A DNA stretch of 64,000 bases from Tretioscincus oriximinensis (GCA_022410635.1 JAJVDF010000017.1:1683270-1747269); one strand, 5' to 3'; numbered from the stretch's first letter, positions 43,626 through 56,404 are shown. Notes: generated from the sequence alone by a model not told the origin. A program made the numbers and translations.

Positions 43626-45105
43626 TACACAATGCACTACTCAAAATAAGACAGGCTTATGTGGAAATGCTTTATGTACCTAACATGTTTATTTTTGTAA
43701 TAAGTATGTTTATTGTGCTTTTCTACACTAAGTAGAACAAATCTTTTTCTACACCAAGTATGTATTTTCAGCTTTCGACATCATTTTGTAAAGAACAGTG
43801 TTAGGCTGCCTCCCCACCTGTGCATTTCCTCTGCATTGCTAACANATAAAAAACACACACATTGGCTGTCTGTCCCCATTTTACTTGCTACTCAGCTGCT
43901 GCCTCATTTGAAAGAGAAACTGCACTTCCCTGACTACAACCCTCAGAATTCCATGCAACTCTGCCTGCTTGTCTGCGCAGAAAAGAGCCAATGAAATCTT
44001 TAAAAATCTATACAGTTTGCATAAACCCAACCCTCCGGACCTCAGGAGAGATTTTTTTTTAGCACAGAGGCCTTGTCCAGAGCTTTACTCTGAGCATCTC
44101 AAAGGATGGGGAAATTGCACATTATGAGGAGGCTGGTTACTGCACTCTAAAGACTTTTAAAGTGCATGAAAGACTGGACACACTCCAAAGCTCAGGAATA
44201 GAATATGGGGATTGGCCTTACTGTCTTTTTTAAACTGAGAAAAACATAGTTGCTATTGCCTGTAAACTATGTTAATCATCATGTTAACTATGACTTGAAA
44301 CTTTTGCTTAACCATAATCTGGCCAATACTATAGCCAAATAGGGTTCCTAGCCAAGGAGAAATGGTTATAGAAAATGAAAAAGTTACAGCAAGTTGGGAA
44401 AGCCATGCCTAAGCATGTTCCAACCTCCAGTCATCATATGCTTTAATGATTAAATTTCATGTAATTGACATCAAATTACAAAAGTGTCCTCTGTCTTTGT
44501 TGTCAGGTTGAACCTGGAAACCTTCAGAATTTTTATTTTCACAGTTCCAATTGCTCCGAGGAAGAAGAGAATCACAGCACAAATTTAATCACATCTGTTT
44601 TAAAATAAATAATCCAAACAGACATAGTAGGCACAGGGCCATGTAGTACAATATGAAATAGTACCCTATAACTGCTCCATAAATTTAGGGTCTTATTCTG
44701 CTTTTTAAATTTTCTTCAGGGCTTATCAAACCATACATAATACTCAATGACATAACTTTTCATGTAGGTTTGACTAGAATTGCAGATTTAACAGTAATTT
44801 AATCTAATTCAGCTACCCTGACCCCAACTATAAGGCTCTTTAGGCTCATCCCTCTGGCTTTAATGGTGGTTATTGCATTATATTATTGTGACTGTGTGTT
44901 AATACTACTGCATTAAAAGTAGCATAAATGGCAAAATGGACAATTTTGTTGGTTTCTTGTATGATATCTCTGATATTTTGGCTCCATTAAGGATAGTTCC
45001 TTGGAGGAAATAGCTGGGCTTTTATGGCCCCTCTTCTATCAAGTCCATTATGATATTATATGAAATAACAGATATCATTTTTACCATTATATGTATCCCA
45101 TTAGA
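43626..45105. other. Intergenic DNA, nothing recognised
   Basis: AT-rich; no coding, RNA or repeat feature supported. Confidence 0.35.
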
Positions 45106-45275
45106 GATGCATCAATCAACATCTTTGTATGAATTTAGGAAAAGCTTGAAGACACATCTCTTTACCCAGGCCTTTGGATGAGAAAAACTGTCCTCCCTTC
45201 CCTACCCTCAGATACTGTTTATTGTAAACCGCCCTGAGACCTTTTGGTATAGGACGATATAAAAATACAAATAAA
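45106..45275 (+). mobile_element. L2-type LINE 3' end
   Basis: AAAAGCTTGAAGACACATCTC-TTTACCCAGGCCTTTGG encodes the end of an LKTHLF-like C-terminus. CTCAGATACTG, AAACCGCCCTGAGACCTTTTGG and TATAAAAATACAAATAAATGG complete the tail. Confidence 0.75.
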
Positions 45276-45279
45276 TGGA

Positions 45280-45580
45280 GGAGGAGATGACAATGACAAC
45301 AACAACTGGGTTTTTATACCCTGCATTTTTCACCTGAAAGACTCAGACCAACTTATGAAGTTATTTTTCATCCAAAGGCTTACATTCTATCTTCTCTACT
45401 AGGCTGTGGTGGTTCCCATTTATCTAGACACAATCAGTTGCTATTTCTTGCAATTCTTGCTTTTGAACCGCTGAGTTGGCTAGAGCTACAGGTTAGTAGA
45501 AGGTGCTTACCCCTTCTGACACAGGGCCTTGAAACCCAATATCTCAGATGAGAGACCATCTCCTTAGCGACTGCTCCATA
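45280..45580 (-). mobile_element. tRNA-derived SINE, nearly full length
   Basis: The minus strand head reads GGAGCAGTCGCTAAGGAGAT (A-box region), then TTGGGTTTCAAGGCCCTGTG (B box). The body matches 25174-25485 almost block by block (CAAGAATTGCAAGAAATAGC; AACCACCACAGCCTAG; CTTTCAGGTG). An ATAAATAAATAA run abuts the head. Confidence 0.78.
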
Positions 45581-45599
45581 ATAAATAAATAAATAAGAA

Positions 45600-46785
45600 T
45601 GAGTTAGGCCGCATTCCAGCTGAGGTTTTGGGGGAAGTGGTTTGGAAAATAGTGAAGTAAATCTAAAATCACTTTGCTGTTTTCCCAGTTTCTCGGCCAC
45701 GTTTTAGTGGCCTGACCAGACAGGGAAGGAATGCTAGCCAAGCCATGCACTTGTGAAGTGAGCTTAGATAATTTGACTTAAAAAAAAACAACCCTGGGTG
45801 AGTCATCCTTGAGAATCTTCTGGCAGTGAGGGAGATCTCTGTGGATCTTTTGCCACTGCTGTTACTGCCTTTTAACAGCAGTTTAAAAGAAGTAGCAGGA
45901 AAAGCTGGCAACAATGGCAGATGATCTGCATAAATTTCTCTCACTGCTGGGTCAGCTGATCCTTGGGAGTGCTTCTGGCTCGACTAGAAGCCAGAACATC
46001 TCTAAACTGGCCACTGGTTGGACAGCTAACACTCTCCAATTGGAACACAGATATGGCAAACCATTACCAATACACAGTTAACACCAATTGTATTAATATG
46101 CAGTTGCTACAGTTTTCTGAGCAAATGCTGCACAGTAACATGACACCTGAGCAATCACTGTGTGGCCAAACCATTTCCCATTTGGAGTAAATGGGAAACA
46201 GTTTATGCCAATTCATAGCCAAACAGCTGTCATACCTATTTACAGTACAAGAGTTGTCCTGTCAGTCTTGATAGACTTGGTAGATTTTTTTATAGTGAAA
46301 GTATTAGATTTGGATATGGTATAAAACAACATGGCACTGCACTACACAGTGCATCAGACATCATCAGGATAAAGAAGAAAAGAAGTGGAGAATGCTGTGG
46401 AAGAAGCATAGCAAGTTCTGTTATTATGGGAGTTTAATTTGCCCAATCTAGGGCCTGCTTTTAATAAGCTGTATTCATGAAGCAAAGAGAATGAGTTTGC
46501 ACTTCGTTTTTTAAAAGATTTCTGTGTAGTCACTTCAAATATTAACAGATGTTTACTTTTATATCCTTTTTGCTTTTCTCCCTGAAAAAATAGTAAGCAG
46601 TGCTTGTTTGTACCCAATGACATGTGTCCACCTTTTTCTCTTTGCCTAGAGCAAGGAAGAAGGAGATAACAGAGAGAGAAATTTAGTTCATATTCATACT
46701 GGTTTTTTCATAGTCATACCATTTCTGAAATTACCTGCGCACAATTGGAATCTGTCTGGTCAACCAGAATAGTTGAGTCCAATCA
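45600..46785. other. Intergenic DNA with faint repeat traces
   Basis: A short ATATGGCAAACCATTACC (46051) may be a SINE core remnant in reverse. AGTGAGGGAGATCTCTGTGGATC and flanking purine/pyrimidine blocks are not assignable. No gene. Confidence 0.35.
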
Positions 46786-46789
46786 CAGG

Positions 46790-46980
46790 AAGGCAGGGCT
46801 GGATTTAAGCTGTATTTTGCCCATGGGCTGTAATTTACTTACTTATTTAGTTACTTTATTTATTTATCTTACTCCCCCTCTTCCCTCAGCTACTTTGGGT
46901 TTTATAATAATAAAAGCAATAAAAATATTAATATCTTCTTAGTACTACCGGTATCTATATTTTGCCTAAATACAGCCTTG
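46790..46980 (-). repeat. Dispersed repeat R, copy 2
   Basis: Reverse-complement partner of 28195-28330, sharing TTCCCTCAGCTACTTTGGGT, ATAATAATAAAAGCAATAA, TTCTTAGTACTACCGGTATC and ATTTTGCCTAAATA. It has an ACTTACTTATTTAGTTAC tail-like run. GGCAGGGCTGGATTTAAGC lies to the left. Confidence 0.65.
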
Positions 46981-47995
46981 CAGAAAGGCATGTGATACTT
47001 GGGGTGACCAGCTTCAGCGCAATAGTGCTACTATAAGCCACTTTATAGCATGGCTACAAATCTCACATGAGCCTTGGAGCCTTTAGAGATGTATTCAGCA
47101 AAGTTCACCTTGGACAACCATTGGGTGGGGTTGATTAGGCAAGGCAATCAGTGTCCTGGTTTTTAAACCAAACTATGTAGTAACCTGATGGTAATTGCCA
47201 CACCATGGCTGTAATTGCCCATCACTTCTGTAATTCAGATTAAAGACCATAAGAGAGCATTAATGTAGATGCAATGGAGATACCTAAACCACCACGAAAC
47301 CACTTTTGACACATTTTTTTAATGTCTGAATTTAATGTCATTAATGCACTGTTTAAATGCAGGCATTATTGTGATACTTTACCTTAAGTTCTCTTCCAGC
47401 TTACTGCAAACAAATTCTAGAATCTGTTAAAACCTACCTGGTGGAATGCTTTAACTGTCCTAATTTTATCCTAATGAGTTAAATAATCTCTTCTTTAATT
47501 AAGCTTATCTTTGCCAAATGGAGAATCAGCCTGGCTTAATGTCATCTCACTGAAAAGTAACACACAGATGGGCTGATCTGATGGCAGCAACCAGTTGCCC
47601 AGCATGGTATATTTGCAGTGCAAATATATTAAATTGCTTCCACAGTTCTTTTCTCACTAAAACCCAGCAGTCCCTATTTTGGCAAACAACCAAGATTAGA
47701 GTGGACAGGCATATCTCACCAATTACAATGGAGGTCTAAATTTTGCCTGATCTGGGATTTGCAAAATATTTTATATAAAGCTTCAAAGACAAGTTAATGA
47801 GATTCTAAAAAAATTGTCAAAAAAATCTGCATAAGACATCTGTGTTAATTTGCCCTCCCCTTATAAGATCTATATAAAAGTTACCTCAAATATGCTGTTA
47901 TATTTTAATGTGTCCATAAAATTAATCCTGGTAGACTGTAATGCAAGTGAAGGACAAAGCCATGAAATGCAGTGAAGCCATTTCAAATGAACAAA
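46981..47995. other. Intergenic DNA, nothing recognised
   Basis: No supported feature. Confidence 0.35.
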
Positions 47996-47999
47996 AAAC

Positions 48000-48660
48000 A
48001 CATGTTTCGTTCCATGTTCTGGGCCTAAAGTCAGAACATCCACCTGATTCAGGAGAGGTGGGCTGCAGTGCTTGACAGGTGTCTGAAGGCAGCAATGGGC
48101 AGGGTATGGGGAAGGGGACAACAAATTGAAGGTGAATCCAGACAAGACAGAGGTGCTGTGTGTCGCTGCATCCTGGGTCCATGAAGTGAGTCCTGTCCTG
48201 GATGGGGCAGAATTGCCCTACAAGGGATGAGGGCGAAATCTGAGGGTGCTTCTTGATCCTTCACTGACACTTGAAGATCGGGTGGAAGCGGTGGCCAGGA
48301 GCACCTACTTCCAGCTACGTCTGGTCCATCATTTGCAGCCACTTCTGGATAGGAATGATTAATGGCCACAGGAATCCATGCTCTGGTTGGACTTCCANAT
48401 TGGACTATTGTAATGCAGTCTATATGAGTCTGCCCATGAAAACAGTTCAGAAGCTGCAGCTAGTGCAGAATGCAGCAGCTAGACTGCTGGCCGATTTGAC
48501 TGGCTGAACACGGATCACGCCATTCCTGAAAGAACTGCACTGGCTGCCAATCTGTTACCAAACTTAATTTAAGGTATTAACTCTCACTTATAAAACCTAA
48601 TATAATTTGGGCTCCGAGTGAGCCTGCCTGTGCCTTTAGATCTAGATTCTACACTGATGC
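48000..48660 (+). pseudogene. L2-clade LINE ORF2 remnant (reverse transcriptase C-terminal region)
   Basis: The plus strand reads LNPDKTEVL-CV at about 48130, L-VLLDPSLTLEDRVEAVARS at 48243-48305, then LDYCNAVYMSLP and KLQLVQNAAARLLADLTG at 48400-48507. After a stop it continues with a HWLP-like region. These are the L2-type motifs following the RT catalytic core (DKTE, LDYCN, LQLVQNAAARL). Stops and frameshifts disable it; tail and 5' part are missing. Confidence 0.85.
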
Positions 48661-49790
48661 TTGAAGATCACGTGGAGGAGATGGCCAAGACAACTTCTTG
48701 CAACTATGACTGATCTGCCAATTGCAGCCATTTCTGGACAGGGTCAATTTGTATACCAAATCACAAAATTGGAGATCAGGATAGGAATATGAAAAACTAG
48801 GTTGAAAAGTGGAATGGAAATTTTTAAAAGAAGCTGAGGCTTATGGGATTAGTAGCTGCTCCATCCCAAACTCAAAATGTTCCCCCCTTCTGCCCCACAC
48901 ACAGTCAAGATTATCAAAATATGGGAATGGCCAGCTAACTACTGACATTTGGTAACCCATTTGGTTAAAGATCCATACCTTACATAATATGGTAGGATTT
49001 ACAAACCTTAAAAGATATAGGTTAGAGATATAGTTAAAATATTTTCAGGAGTGAAAAGAGACAATAGTTTTCAACAATAAGAATATTATCTCTGTGTGTG
49101 TATTTTCTGTTATGGGAGTCTTACTCATAAATAAAGCAATCTACAGATTTTTGTTGGCTAAATGGGCTCTGAATCAAAGAACTCTATTTTCTTCCCATTC
49201 AATTCACTCGTGCCTTCTCAGCTGGTGCTGCTCTTCACTTGCCATATTTTCACATTTATTTCTCATCTACTGCATTTGTTTTGTTTCCTGGAATTTCTTC
49301 TTCTTACACACTTCAGCTTTGATTACAGACTGCAGCAGCCTGTTCCTTTGAGTATCCCGCACAGATGAAATAATTTCGTTTTGCTACTTACTCTGAGAAG
49401 TGGAGTACATTAAGGGCGAGACATGACTAGGCCATTGCCAAAAGCAATCTCTCGCAGTGCAGAAAATACAGAAGCCTTTATATGAAGAGTTATTTATTTA
49501 TTGCATTGATTTAAATGGAGCATCCTCTGTTATATACACAGTGTCCTGGAACAGCTGTATGAATATACTGAGGACACCAAGAGAGAAGAAGAATTTTTCT
49601 CTCCTGTCAATTCTCACATTTTTCAGCTAGAAAGCTCTTCTGCTGAGTGACATCTTAGAGAGATACCATAACACCTTCAGCAACCCAAAGATCTCAGTGA
49701 TTATTGCTAAGTAGTAACTGCCTGTCATTATGATAAAATAGTTATCCTACATATATTGAAAGTGCAGTGCCTGTTTGGGTAGAGAATGCA
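48661..49790. other. Intergenic DNA, nothing recognised
   Basis: A CACTGATGCTTGAAGATCACG-TGGAGGAGATGGCCAAG string at about 48653-48692 repeats the L2 LTLEDRVEAVAR segment seen at 48264, hinting at a second L2 fragment. Otherwise nothing. Confidence 0.4.
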
Positions 49791-49794
49791 TCTG

Positions 49795-49935
49795 TGCTTC
49801 TCAAAAAAGCCTAATTCAGCGGGACTTTTCTTATACTCTTATATTATTATGTTTTAACTCCTAAGTCACTGTACGGGCTTATCTAGGAAACTTTGGGTAT
49901 AGGGCAGATATTGGTATAAATAAATATTAAATTTT
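49795..49935 (+). repeat. Short CR1-like and L2-like tails in tandem
   Basis: 49805-49850 (AAAGCCTAATTCAGCGGGACTT-TTCTTATACTCTTATA) resembles a CR1 end. 49885-49935 (AACTTTGGGTATAGGGCAG, TATAAATAAATATTAAA) resembles an L2 end. Both are minimal. Confidence 0.4.
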
Positions 49936-50454
49936 ATCACCTGTGTAAAAAAACTGTGCCATAAAAATACTGATTTATTTATTTGGATTTCTATAGCAGG
50001 TTATAGGCAAGTTACAACAACAAAAATGGATGAAAAATGAACATACTAAAACAATAATAGTATCTGAAAGTGAGGAGAAGAAGTCTAAGGTAAAGTACGT
50101 GTGTCTTCACTGATCTCATAAACATATAAAATGAAGGTGCCTGCAGCAGCTATAATTGCATTTTCTTGTGAAAGAAACACCAGCATGACTAAATCCTCTA
50201 CGAATTATGAACAATACTATGATAATGTAGTTTGAGTTCTTCTGCTGTGATGATTGAGATAAATGACATATTTGTTGTGTAAATTATATCTGATTTTTAC
50301 ATTTGATTTGTTTAGCTATTCTAACAATATAATTGAGTCTTATTGCTTTATGCAACATAAATTTTATTAATTGTATTTTATTACATTGTTGCTTTACTGA
50401 AGTCTTTGAATCTGTATATAAATTTATGACTTCTTCTTAATTGTTGCACAATCA

Positions 50455-50515
50455 TCATCAGCATGAGACCTTTGGGTATAGGGTGGAATCTAAATGTAAA
50501 TAAATAATAAATGTG
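50455..50515 (+). repeat. L2-type tail, minimal
   Basis: GCATGAGACCTTTGGGTATAGGGTGG, then AAATGTAAATAAATAATAAA. Clear terminal signature, no body. Confidence 0.55.
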
Positions 50516-50869
50516 ATGTGCCCCTGGGACAGGATTTCTCAGTGATTACTCAAAATTCCAATTTCAGTTGTAAAGTTTAATATATGTAGATCGTTGGCAT
50601 TGGTCTAATCATGGTGGCGTTTTTTCTTTTTCGTTCAAAAAACAAATTGCTTTAATTTTGAATGCATTTTTAAGTATTCTGTTTTACAGATAAATTAACA
50701 GACACTTGAAAATACAATATCACCTTGAGAATGTTTTCATTTTAACTATAATTACTTTTCTCAATGTGGAAAAGTGTCAATTTCCCTGTTGTCTTATATC
50801 CTTATTGAGATAAGTTTAACATGGGGGTATAATTAGAACAAATTACTTTTCCTTTTTTAAATATTTGAC

Positions 50870-52080
50870 TAGGTATTTCATGGATCTAGTCTTAATTTTT
50901 AACTCTTTTTTATTTTAACTTGTAAGTTTGGAGAGATTTTGAAAAAATCAAATTTGATTTATCTAAATGTAGATTAAGTCAAAAAGTCTTATAAAAATGT
51001 TATTAATTGATACCGAAATACAGATCATTTGTACAGTAACTACACTTACAAAATCATCCATGCATAGGTTTAGCTTTCTCACAGCTCTTTAATTTATAGC
51101 TTTTTAGTTATGGATTAACTCTGAAAATATTGATCAAACAGAAACAATTACTGTATAGGGGCAATCCTGTTTAGTACCCCTTTCCATTTAAACCAGTACT
51201 GACAAGTAATTCTTAATTCTTATCCTTAAATCTATTGTTTGCATAACATTTTATTATTTCCTTAAATGTCATTCATGTATTCATCTTATCCAGCAATTTA
51301 AAGAAATATGAGTGATTACGTGTATGCCTTATATATGTTTAGGTTAAATAATGTCAACTGATTGTTCTCTATTTTAAAGTGTAATTGCTTGTAAAATGTT
51401 CCTAATGGGATATCAAATAACTCTTCCTCTTGACCATATTGATCATCTTTATCAGTCTTTCTTATTATGGATATCGGAATATATGTCTATACATTTCTGT
51501 TGGCCTAATTATTGGTAGAATAATTAACTTTTTCCAAGATGGTACAAGTTGGCTGATGTCTAATATTCTATTGAATAATTCTCCTAGATGACATGCATCT
51601 TTCAATACTTTATATATCACAATGAGTAACCCATTTGTATTGTTCAAATAATAATCCCCTACATCAAGGTTATTTATTCTCTTTTCATATAAGGTTTTAT
51701 AAAAGTCTCTTATACTTTCTAATATCTGCACATTGTCTATTAATCTATTTCCTTTGAAATCTATTAATTGTAATAATTAATTTTCTTCCTCTTTCTATAT
51801 TTTAGCATTTTTGCCCAAAATTTGAAAATCTTGATTCCCCATCTATATTACTTCTATTTTTTTTTAATTAAGGAATTTTCCACTCTTTTATTTCCACTGC
51901 TTCAAAATCTCTTTTGCCAGGTGTTATTAAAAAATTAGTTGGTTGCTTTGTAACTTAGTTATTTCCATTATTTATTTCTCATGTGAATTGCTTTACTTCA
52001 CAAGGCAGCAATGTCATGATTTCTGACATTTAATAATGCTCTTCCTATAACTTCCATTAAATCTAAAAGTGTTTCCTTGG
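50870..52080 (-). pseudogene. Decayed L1-type LINE ORF2 fragment (minus strand)
   Basis: On the minus strand, in broken frames, I read KGNRLIDNVQILESIRDFYK-TLYEK (about 51665-51765), the endonuclease-RT linker motif of L1 ORF2. FNRILD-SQLVPSWKKLIILP (about 51500-51570) corresponds to the LP-SWKEA-I-LIPK region. Further on, a GTKQDCP-type relic of the RQGCPLSP motif appears near 51165. Many stops and AT drift show great age. This is the only L1-like sequence I recognise here. Confidence 0.6.
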
Positions 52081-53120
52081 ATAAAATAGTCCAGCACTGA
52101 ACATGATGGGGGGGGACAACGACGACGATGACACACAGAAGTTTTATTTTTTCTAGGTATTAAAAATCATAAAAGTAATAAAAGTTAAAAGATTTCTTTG
52201 TTATTTTTTTTAAAGTGTCATTCCTCAGATATCAATGACTATCACTCAATAATCCCTAACTCAATATCTGGAGAATCAACAATTCCTTTCCTCCTATCTT
52301 AAAAGACATTATATCCAAATAAATTGTTATTATAACACATTATCTGCTGCACATTTATTTATATAAGTCCTTTGCCAGAGCATAAGAAAAACAGTTTTGT
52401 AATATAGTTTTTTTCTATGAAAAAATAATAACTACTTTCAAAAATATTTCTGTCACAGTTTTGACTGAGTAATTCAATCTAAGGTTATTCTCTAAGGAAC
52501 ATATATATATATCTTCTCATTACAAATAAACTGGAATTGATTTGAAAAATGTAATATATTTTCTTTCAAAATATGCAATAGGCACAGCTCAAAATTCATT
52601 GCTTTTCTGAACCAATAGAAATGAAAGCTCAAACAATATCTTTGAAAGTGTTTTCCCTTTTCCCTTTAACTTCACTAAGAAAAGATGTGTTAAAATAGCT
52701 TCCACATCTATATCTAATTGTAGATAAACTTCTATTCTTAATTTGTTTGTAACAGTATTATACAACAGATGCTCATAGGGCAAAGTGGAATAATAAGCAT
52801 AGAGCCTCCCTTCCACATGCTGGCCCACTATATTGCCTATGATTCAGTTAAAGGCATAGGCCTTAACACCCATGCCTTTTAGAGCACCTCTATTCCTGAA
52901 GAAATTTATGTTTTTAAGTTTAGTCCTGTTGTGCAGGACTGAAAATTCAGAACCTCTATCCTTTTTTCTGGTAACATTATCCTATTGATTTCTGGCTTAT
53001 ATGATATCTTTATATAACAAAGGGAGGAATGCAGTTTTTAAATGTAGAAGTGGGTCACTCTCCTATGATTGAACACTGAGCTCATCTTTGGACTAGAAAT
53101 AAATGTTTCTGGGGAGCAAA
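52081..53120. other. AT-rich intergenic DNA
   Basis: It includes a G run (52110) and a short TA repeat (52501-52511). A minus-strand open frame at 52589-52828 has no family resemblance; it might be more of the L1 relic but that is not supported. Confidence 0.35.
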
Positions 53121-53124
53121 TTAA

Positions 53125-53385
53125 GAATCCGGGAACATAAGAATCAGGCCAGAGCACATCTAGTCTAGCTTTCTGCCTCACACAGTGGTCTACCAATTGC
53201 ATCTGGGCACTCTCAAGCAAAGGAAGACAAAATGCTCATGTGTTCTTGACTACCTGCAAATGGTATTTCAGGAATACTGCCTTTTGCTCCAACTTGGAGG
53301 CGGTATCAAGAGATCCATATTGGTAGCTATTTATACTCTTGGCTTCCATGGACTTGTGTAATCCTGTCTTACCCTAAAGATATCT
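53125..53385 (-). mobile_element. CR1-clade LINE 3' UTR, diverged (minus strand)
   Basis: GGGAACATAAGAATCAGGCC, AGTCTAGCTTTCTGCCTCACACAG, CAATTGCATCTGGGCA and GGTATTTCAGGAATACTGCC, then TTTATACTC-TTGGCTTCCATG, match the reversed CR1 3' end. The copy is old and resembles 18795-19005. Confidence 0.75.
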
Positions 53386-53880
53386 CAAGAGGGGATATAA
53401 CCATATAATAATGAAGGCAATCTTAAAAGCAGAGAATTAGCAGTCAGAATTAACAGCCTCTCTCTGCAAGAAGAAAGTGGCAATTTTCTGTTTCTCTCCC
53501 AGGGAAATCACATAGGTACCATTGAAGGTGCCCATGAAATCAACTGGGGTCAGCAACAACATGATGTTATTCAGTAGCAGCAACAAAGACACTTTATCAG
53601 TTCAAGAGAGATCCCTTCTGCATGCACTTTTAGCACAGTATAGGAAAAAGTCTATGTCCCTCCCTTCTGCATACTGGTATTGTCCCTCTTCCTTCCAACA
53701 CAAGTCTGGTGTGTTTTTTCCTTTGATGACAAAGATGTCCAAAATGATGTTCTAGTCTGTTTTACCAGCAGATCTCAATGTTGGGTCTATTAATGTACTA
53801 GAAATCTCAAGTAGGCATTCAGATAGTATGTATCTGCATAGAATGCCATAGGTTTGTTCCAGATCTTTAAAGCATATGGA
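53386..53880. other. Intergenic DNA, nothing recognised
   Basis: No feature supported. Confidence 0.35.
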
Positions 53881-53884
53881 AACC

Positions 53885-54340
53885 ACTAGTGTTGGCTCCA
53901 AACCTAATGCTGGCTTTAGTGCATACAGAGGCCTGTCCTAGTATAGTCCATCGCAATGCAGATAACCATCTTATATTCCAGGAAAAAATCCATTCCAGCT
54001 CAGAACAGATTTCTTGTTCCTTAAGATCTGCAATGGAGGCACTCCTGACTATACCACCACCCTCAGTGGCAGTGAGGGTGGGAACCTGGAAAAGGGCCTC
54101 CTCTGTGGCAGTTCTTAGGCTTTGGAATAGTCTCCCCTTCAAGGTATGTCAATTACCATCTCTGTGCACTTTCAGAAAATGCTTGAAGACACACCTCTTT
54201 GGCCTGGCCTTTGGCTGAGAAAACTAACTCTTTCCTATCTTTAGATGTGGCTGTTTTTAATGTGCTAATTATGGTTTTATTGCTAACCGTCCTGAGACTT
54301 TCGGGTATAGGGCGGTATAAAAATGCAAATAAATAAGTAG
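53885..54340 (+). mobile_element. L2-type LINE 3' end with ORF2 C-terminus
   Basis: The frame 53889-54218 ends VAVLRLWNSLPF-KVCQLPSLCTFRKCLKTHLFGLAFG, the hallmark L2 C-terminus (RLWNSLP, FKK-LKTHLF). The 3' UTR (GATGTGGCTGTTTTTAATG), a hairpin with CCTGAGACTTTCGGGTATAGGGCGG, and ATGCAAATAAATAA follow. Because this frame is still open it is one of the better-kept L2 ends in the window. Confidence 0.85.
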
Positions 54341-55315
54341 CATGGGATAAAAAATATATATGCAGAAACGGGTAAACTAATTCGACAGATCAGATATGAC
54401 TGAGTTGACTGAAGATATTTCTGAGTCCACAGGAATTTGCACATTGCCATGTCAATAAGACACAATATTGTACTGAATAATGTGTTCATTAAACAAACAA
54501 GGTTTCTGTGCTGGTAGGCTGAGCTACATTTTGCAATTATTTACACCCTGTTGATGTAAAACATCCTGAGGGCTCTGTATGCAATTTATGTCTTTAAAGG
54601 AACAATGTCCATTGATTAACCATTGATTAACCAGTACAAATGTTTACTCTGTTGCAACTAATGGAACACAGCAATTACCCCTAATCACGTATATGGTAGT
54701 TCTGTATTTTTATAGAGTTTTCTTTTTTCCTACTAATCCCTAAAGCAGTGGGATATTCAAAGTAGAATAGACTTGGGCCAGCCAATACAGTACTTACTCC
54801 TCTTGCCAAACAAGTTGTGATTGAAAAAGCATGTTTTGAATGCAACCAGCCAAATTACTTCAAATAAATAAATAAATAAAAATGTATAAATAAATAAATA
54901 TTCCCTCTTTTCCTTTCTGCCCATTCCCCCAAAAATATTGGATTTACTCAACAGTAGTTACAGTATATCCCTCAACTGAGTTTACTATAATAAAGAGCAA
55001 ATGCGATAATTTGAATAACTTTAGCTACTTCCAAATAGGCATGTCAAATAATCTGGGAGTTTCTGCTGATGTTGTCAGTACACCTTAAATCATAAGATTG
55101 TACATGAGTCTCATGAGAAGATATTTTAGATATTAGTTCAAGGTATGTGGAATGTCTTTCCCTCTGGATAGTGTCAAGCACCATCATATATTTTTCAGCA
55201 TCCGTTTGAACTGCATTTTTACATCCAAGTGACTTGGTGATTTAAATATAAACTTTTCCCTCCTGTATTAGTGAACTCTCAAGTTGGATTAAAAAGGTGA
55301 AAAGCCACTAAAAAT
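54341..55315. other. Intergenic DNA with AAAT simple repeat
   Basis: 54860-54901 is an (AAAT)n run. No gene or clear repeat otherwise. Confidence 0.45.
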
Positions 55316-55322
55316 GCACTTT

Positions 55323-55690
55323 AACCTGTTCCAGAAAGGAGTCTAAAGCTGTGAGCAAAAAAAAAAAATTTTTACTTGATTCTTGAAATTCCATCATTTT
55401 CACTGCCCAGCCATATGTTTTAATGGAGACATTGCTATACATCCAGAAAAGGACTGGAGTAGAAGAGAAATCTCCTATTGCAGATCTTGTCCAACTGCAT
55501 GGTGAAATGTGTTTCTGAGATGCCTGCAGCCCTGTCACCTGTCACGCCCTTGCAAGGAACCGTGCAGTGTGAAATGATGCCAGCCACAGGACTGCAGGAT
55601 CGCAGCTGGCTGGGCACGTGCAGCTCAGTCTTCTGGCTTCATGTTATCAGCCTCATGCGGATCCAGCAAAGGATATGTAATTCATGGATG
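55323..55690 (+). repeat. Dispersed repeat, family B
   Basis: It shares the ordered blocks GTTTTAATGGA, AATCTCCTATTGCAGATCTTG, TGCATGGTGAAATG, CTGTCACGCCCTTGCAAGGA, CAGCTCAGTCTTC, ATCAGCCTCATG and GATCCAGCAAAGGATATG with 20770-21150. An extra segment at 55425-55460 is an insertion relative to that copy. Confidence 0.6.
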
Positions 55691-56319
55691 TGTGCATGCT
55701 TGCGTGCACACACAAACATATGACACAACTTTGCATTGTCCATTCTTAAAATCATTTTCCTCCTTTCAACTTTTTAAAATATCTTCTACAGTATGATTTA
55801 ATTCATTAATTAAAATGTTTAGCTTGGAACTAACCTATGAATATGTGGCAGAAATAATTTTCTTTGCAGTTCAAAGGACTTTATTCCTCTACATTTTTAC
55901 ATCACCTTTTTTCATCTATTTCTAAATTTTAAGCTCTTTGGAACTGAAATTCACTGCCTCATTCTTTGGAGAATGCCAGTTTACTTGATGAGGTATCTTC
56001 CCTCTTTAATATATCTCCCTTTTCCAATTTGCATGGATAAGTGCACTAGAAGTTTGAAAATGGAATTTAATTAAAGGGTTTAATTAAATGATTTGGCTAA
56101 TTTCTGTTTCGCTGGTCAGTGTTATACAGTACTTTATTTTCCTGCCTTTTGCTTTGGTCTTCATTCTGGAAGTATCAGGTCAAGGAAAATCAAATGTCCC
56201 TTCTGAAGCTGTATACGCAAAAAGTCAAAGAGATGATACTGTGCATGAAAAAGAAAAAGTTCAAAGTCCCAAATTATCATTCTTCTTTTATGGATTTTAT
56301 GCTTTTGCAACTCTGTTGT
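55691..56319. other. Intergenic DNA, nothing recognised
   Basis: AT-rich. The open frame 56088-56513 begins here but lacks family resemblance (see rejected items). Confidence 0.35.
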
Positions 56320-56402
56320 TATTTGATGCCATCAAGTCATGGCACAACATAAATATAAGTTTTCTTGATAATGATACTGAAATAGATTTGCCATTGGTTA
56401 CT
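56320..56402 (+). repeat. Diverged SINE (GATGCCATCAAGTCA head and GATTTGCCATTGG core)
   Basis: TGATGCCATCAAGTCATGGC, then AAGTTTTCTTGATAATGATACTG and ATAGATTTGCCATTGG, are in the order expected of the amniote SINE containing GCCATCAAGTCAC, TTTTCATGGCAAGAGA and GTGGTTTGCCATTGCC. Confidence 0.5.
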
Positions 56403-56404
56403 TA

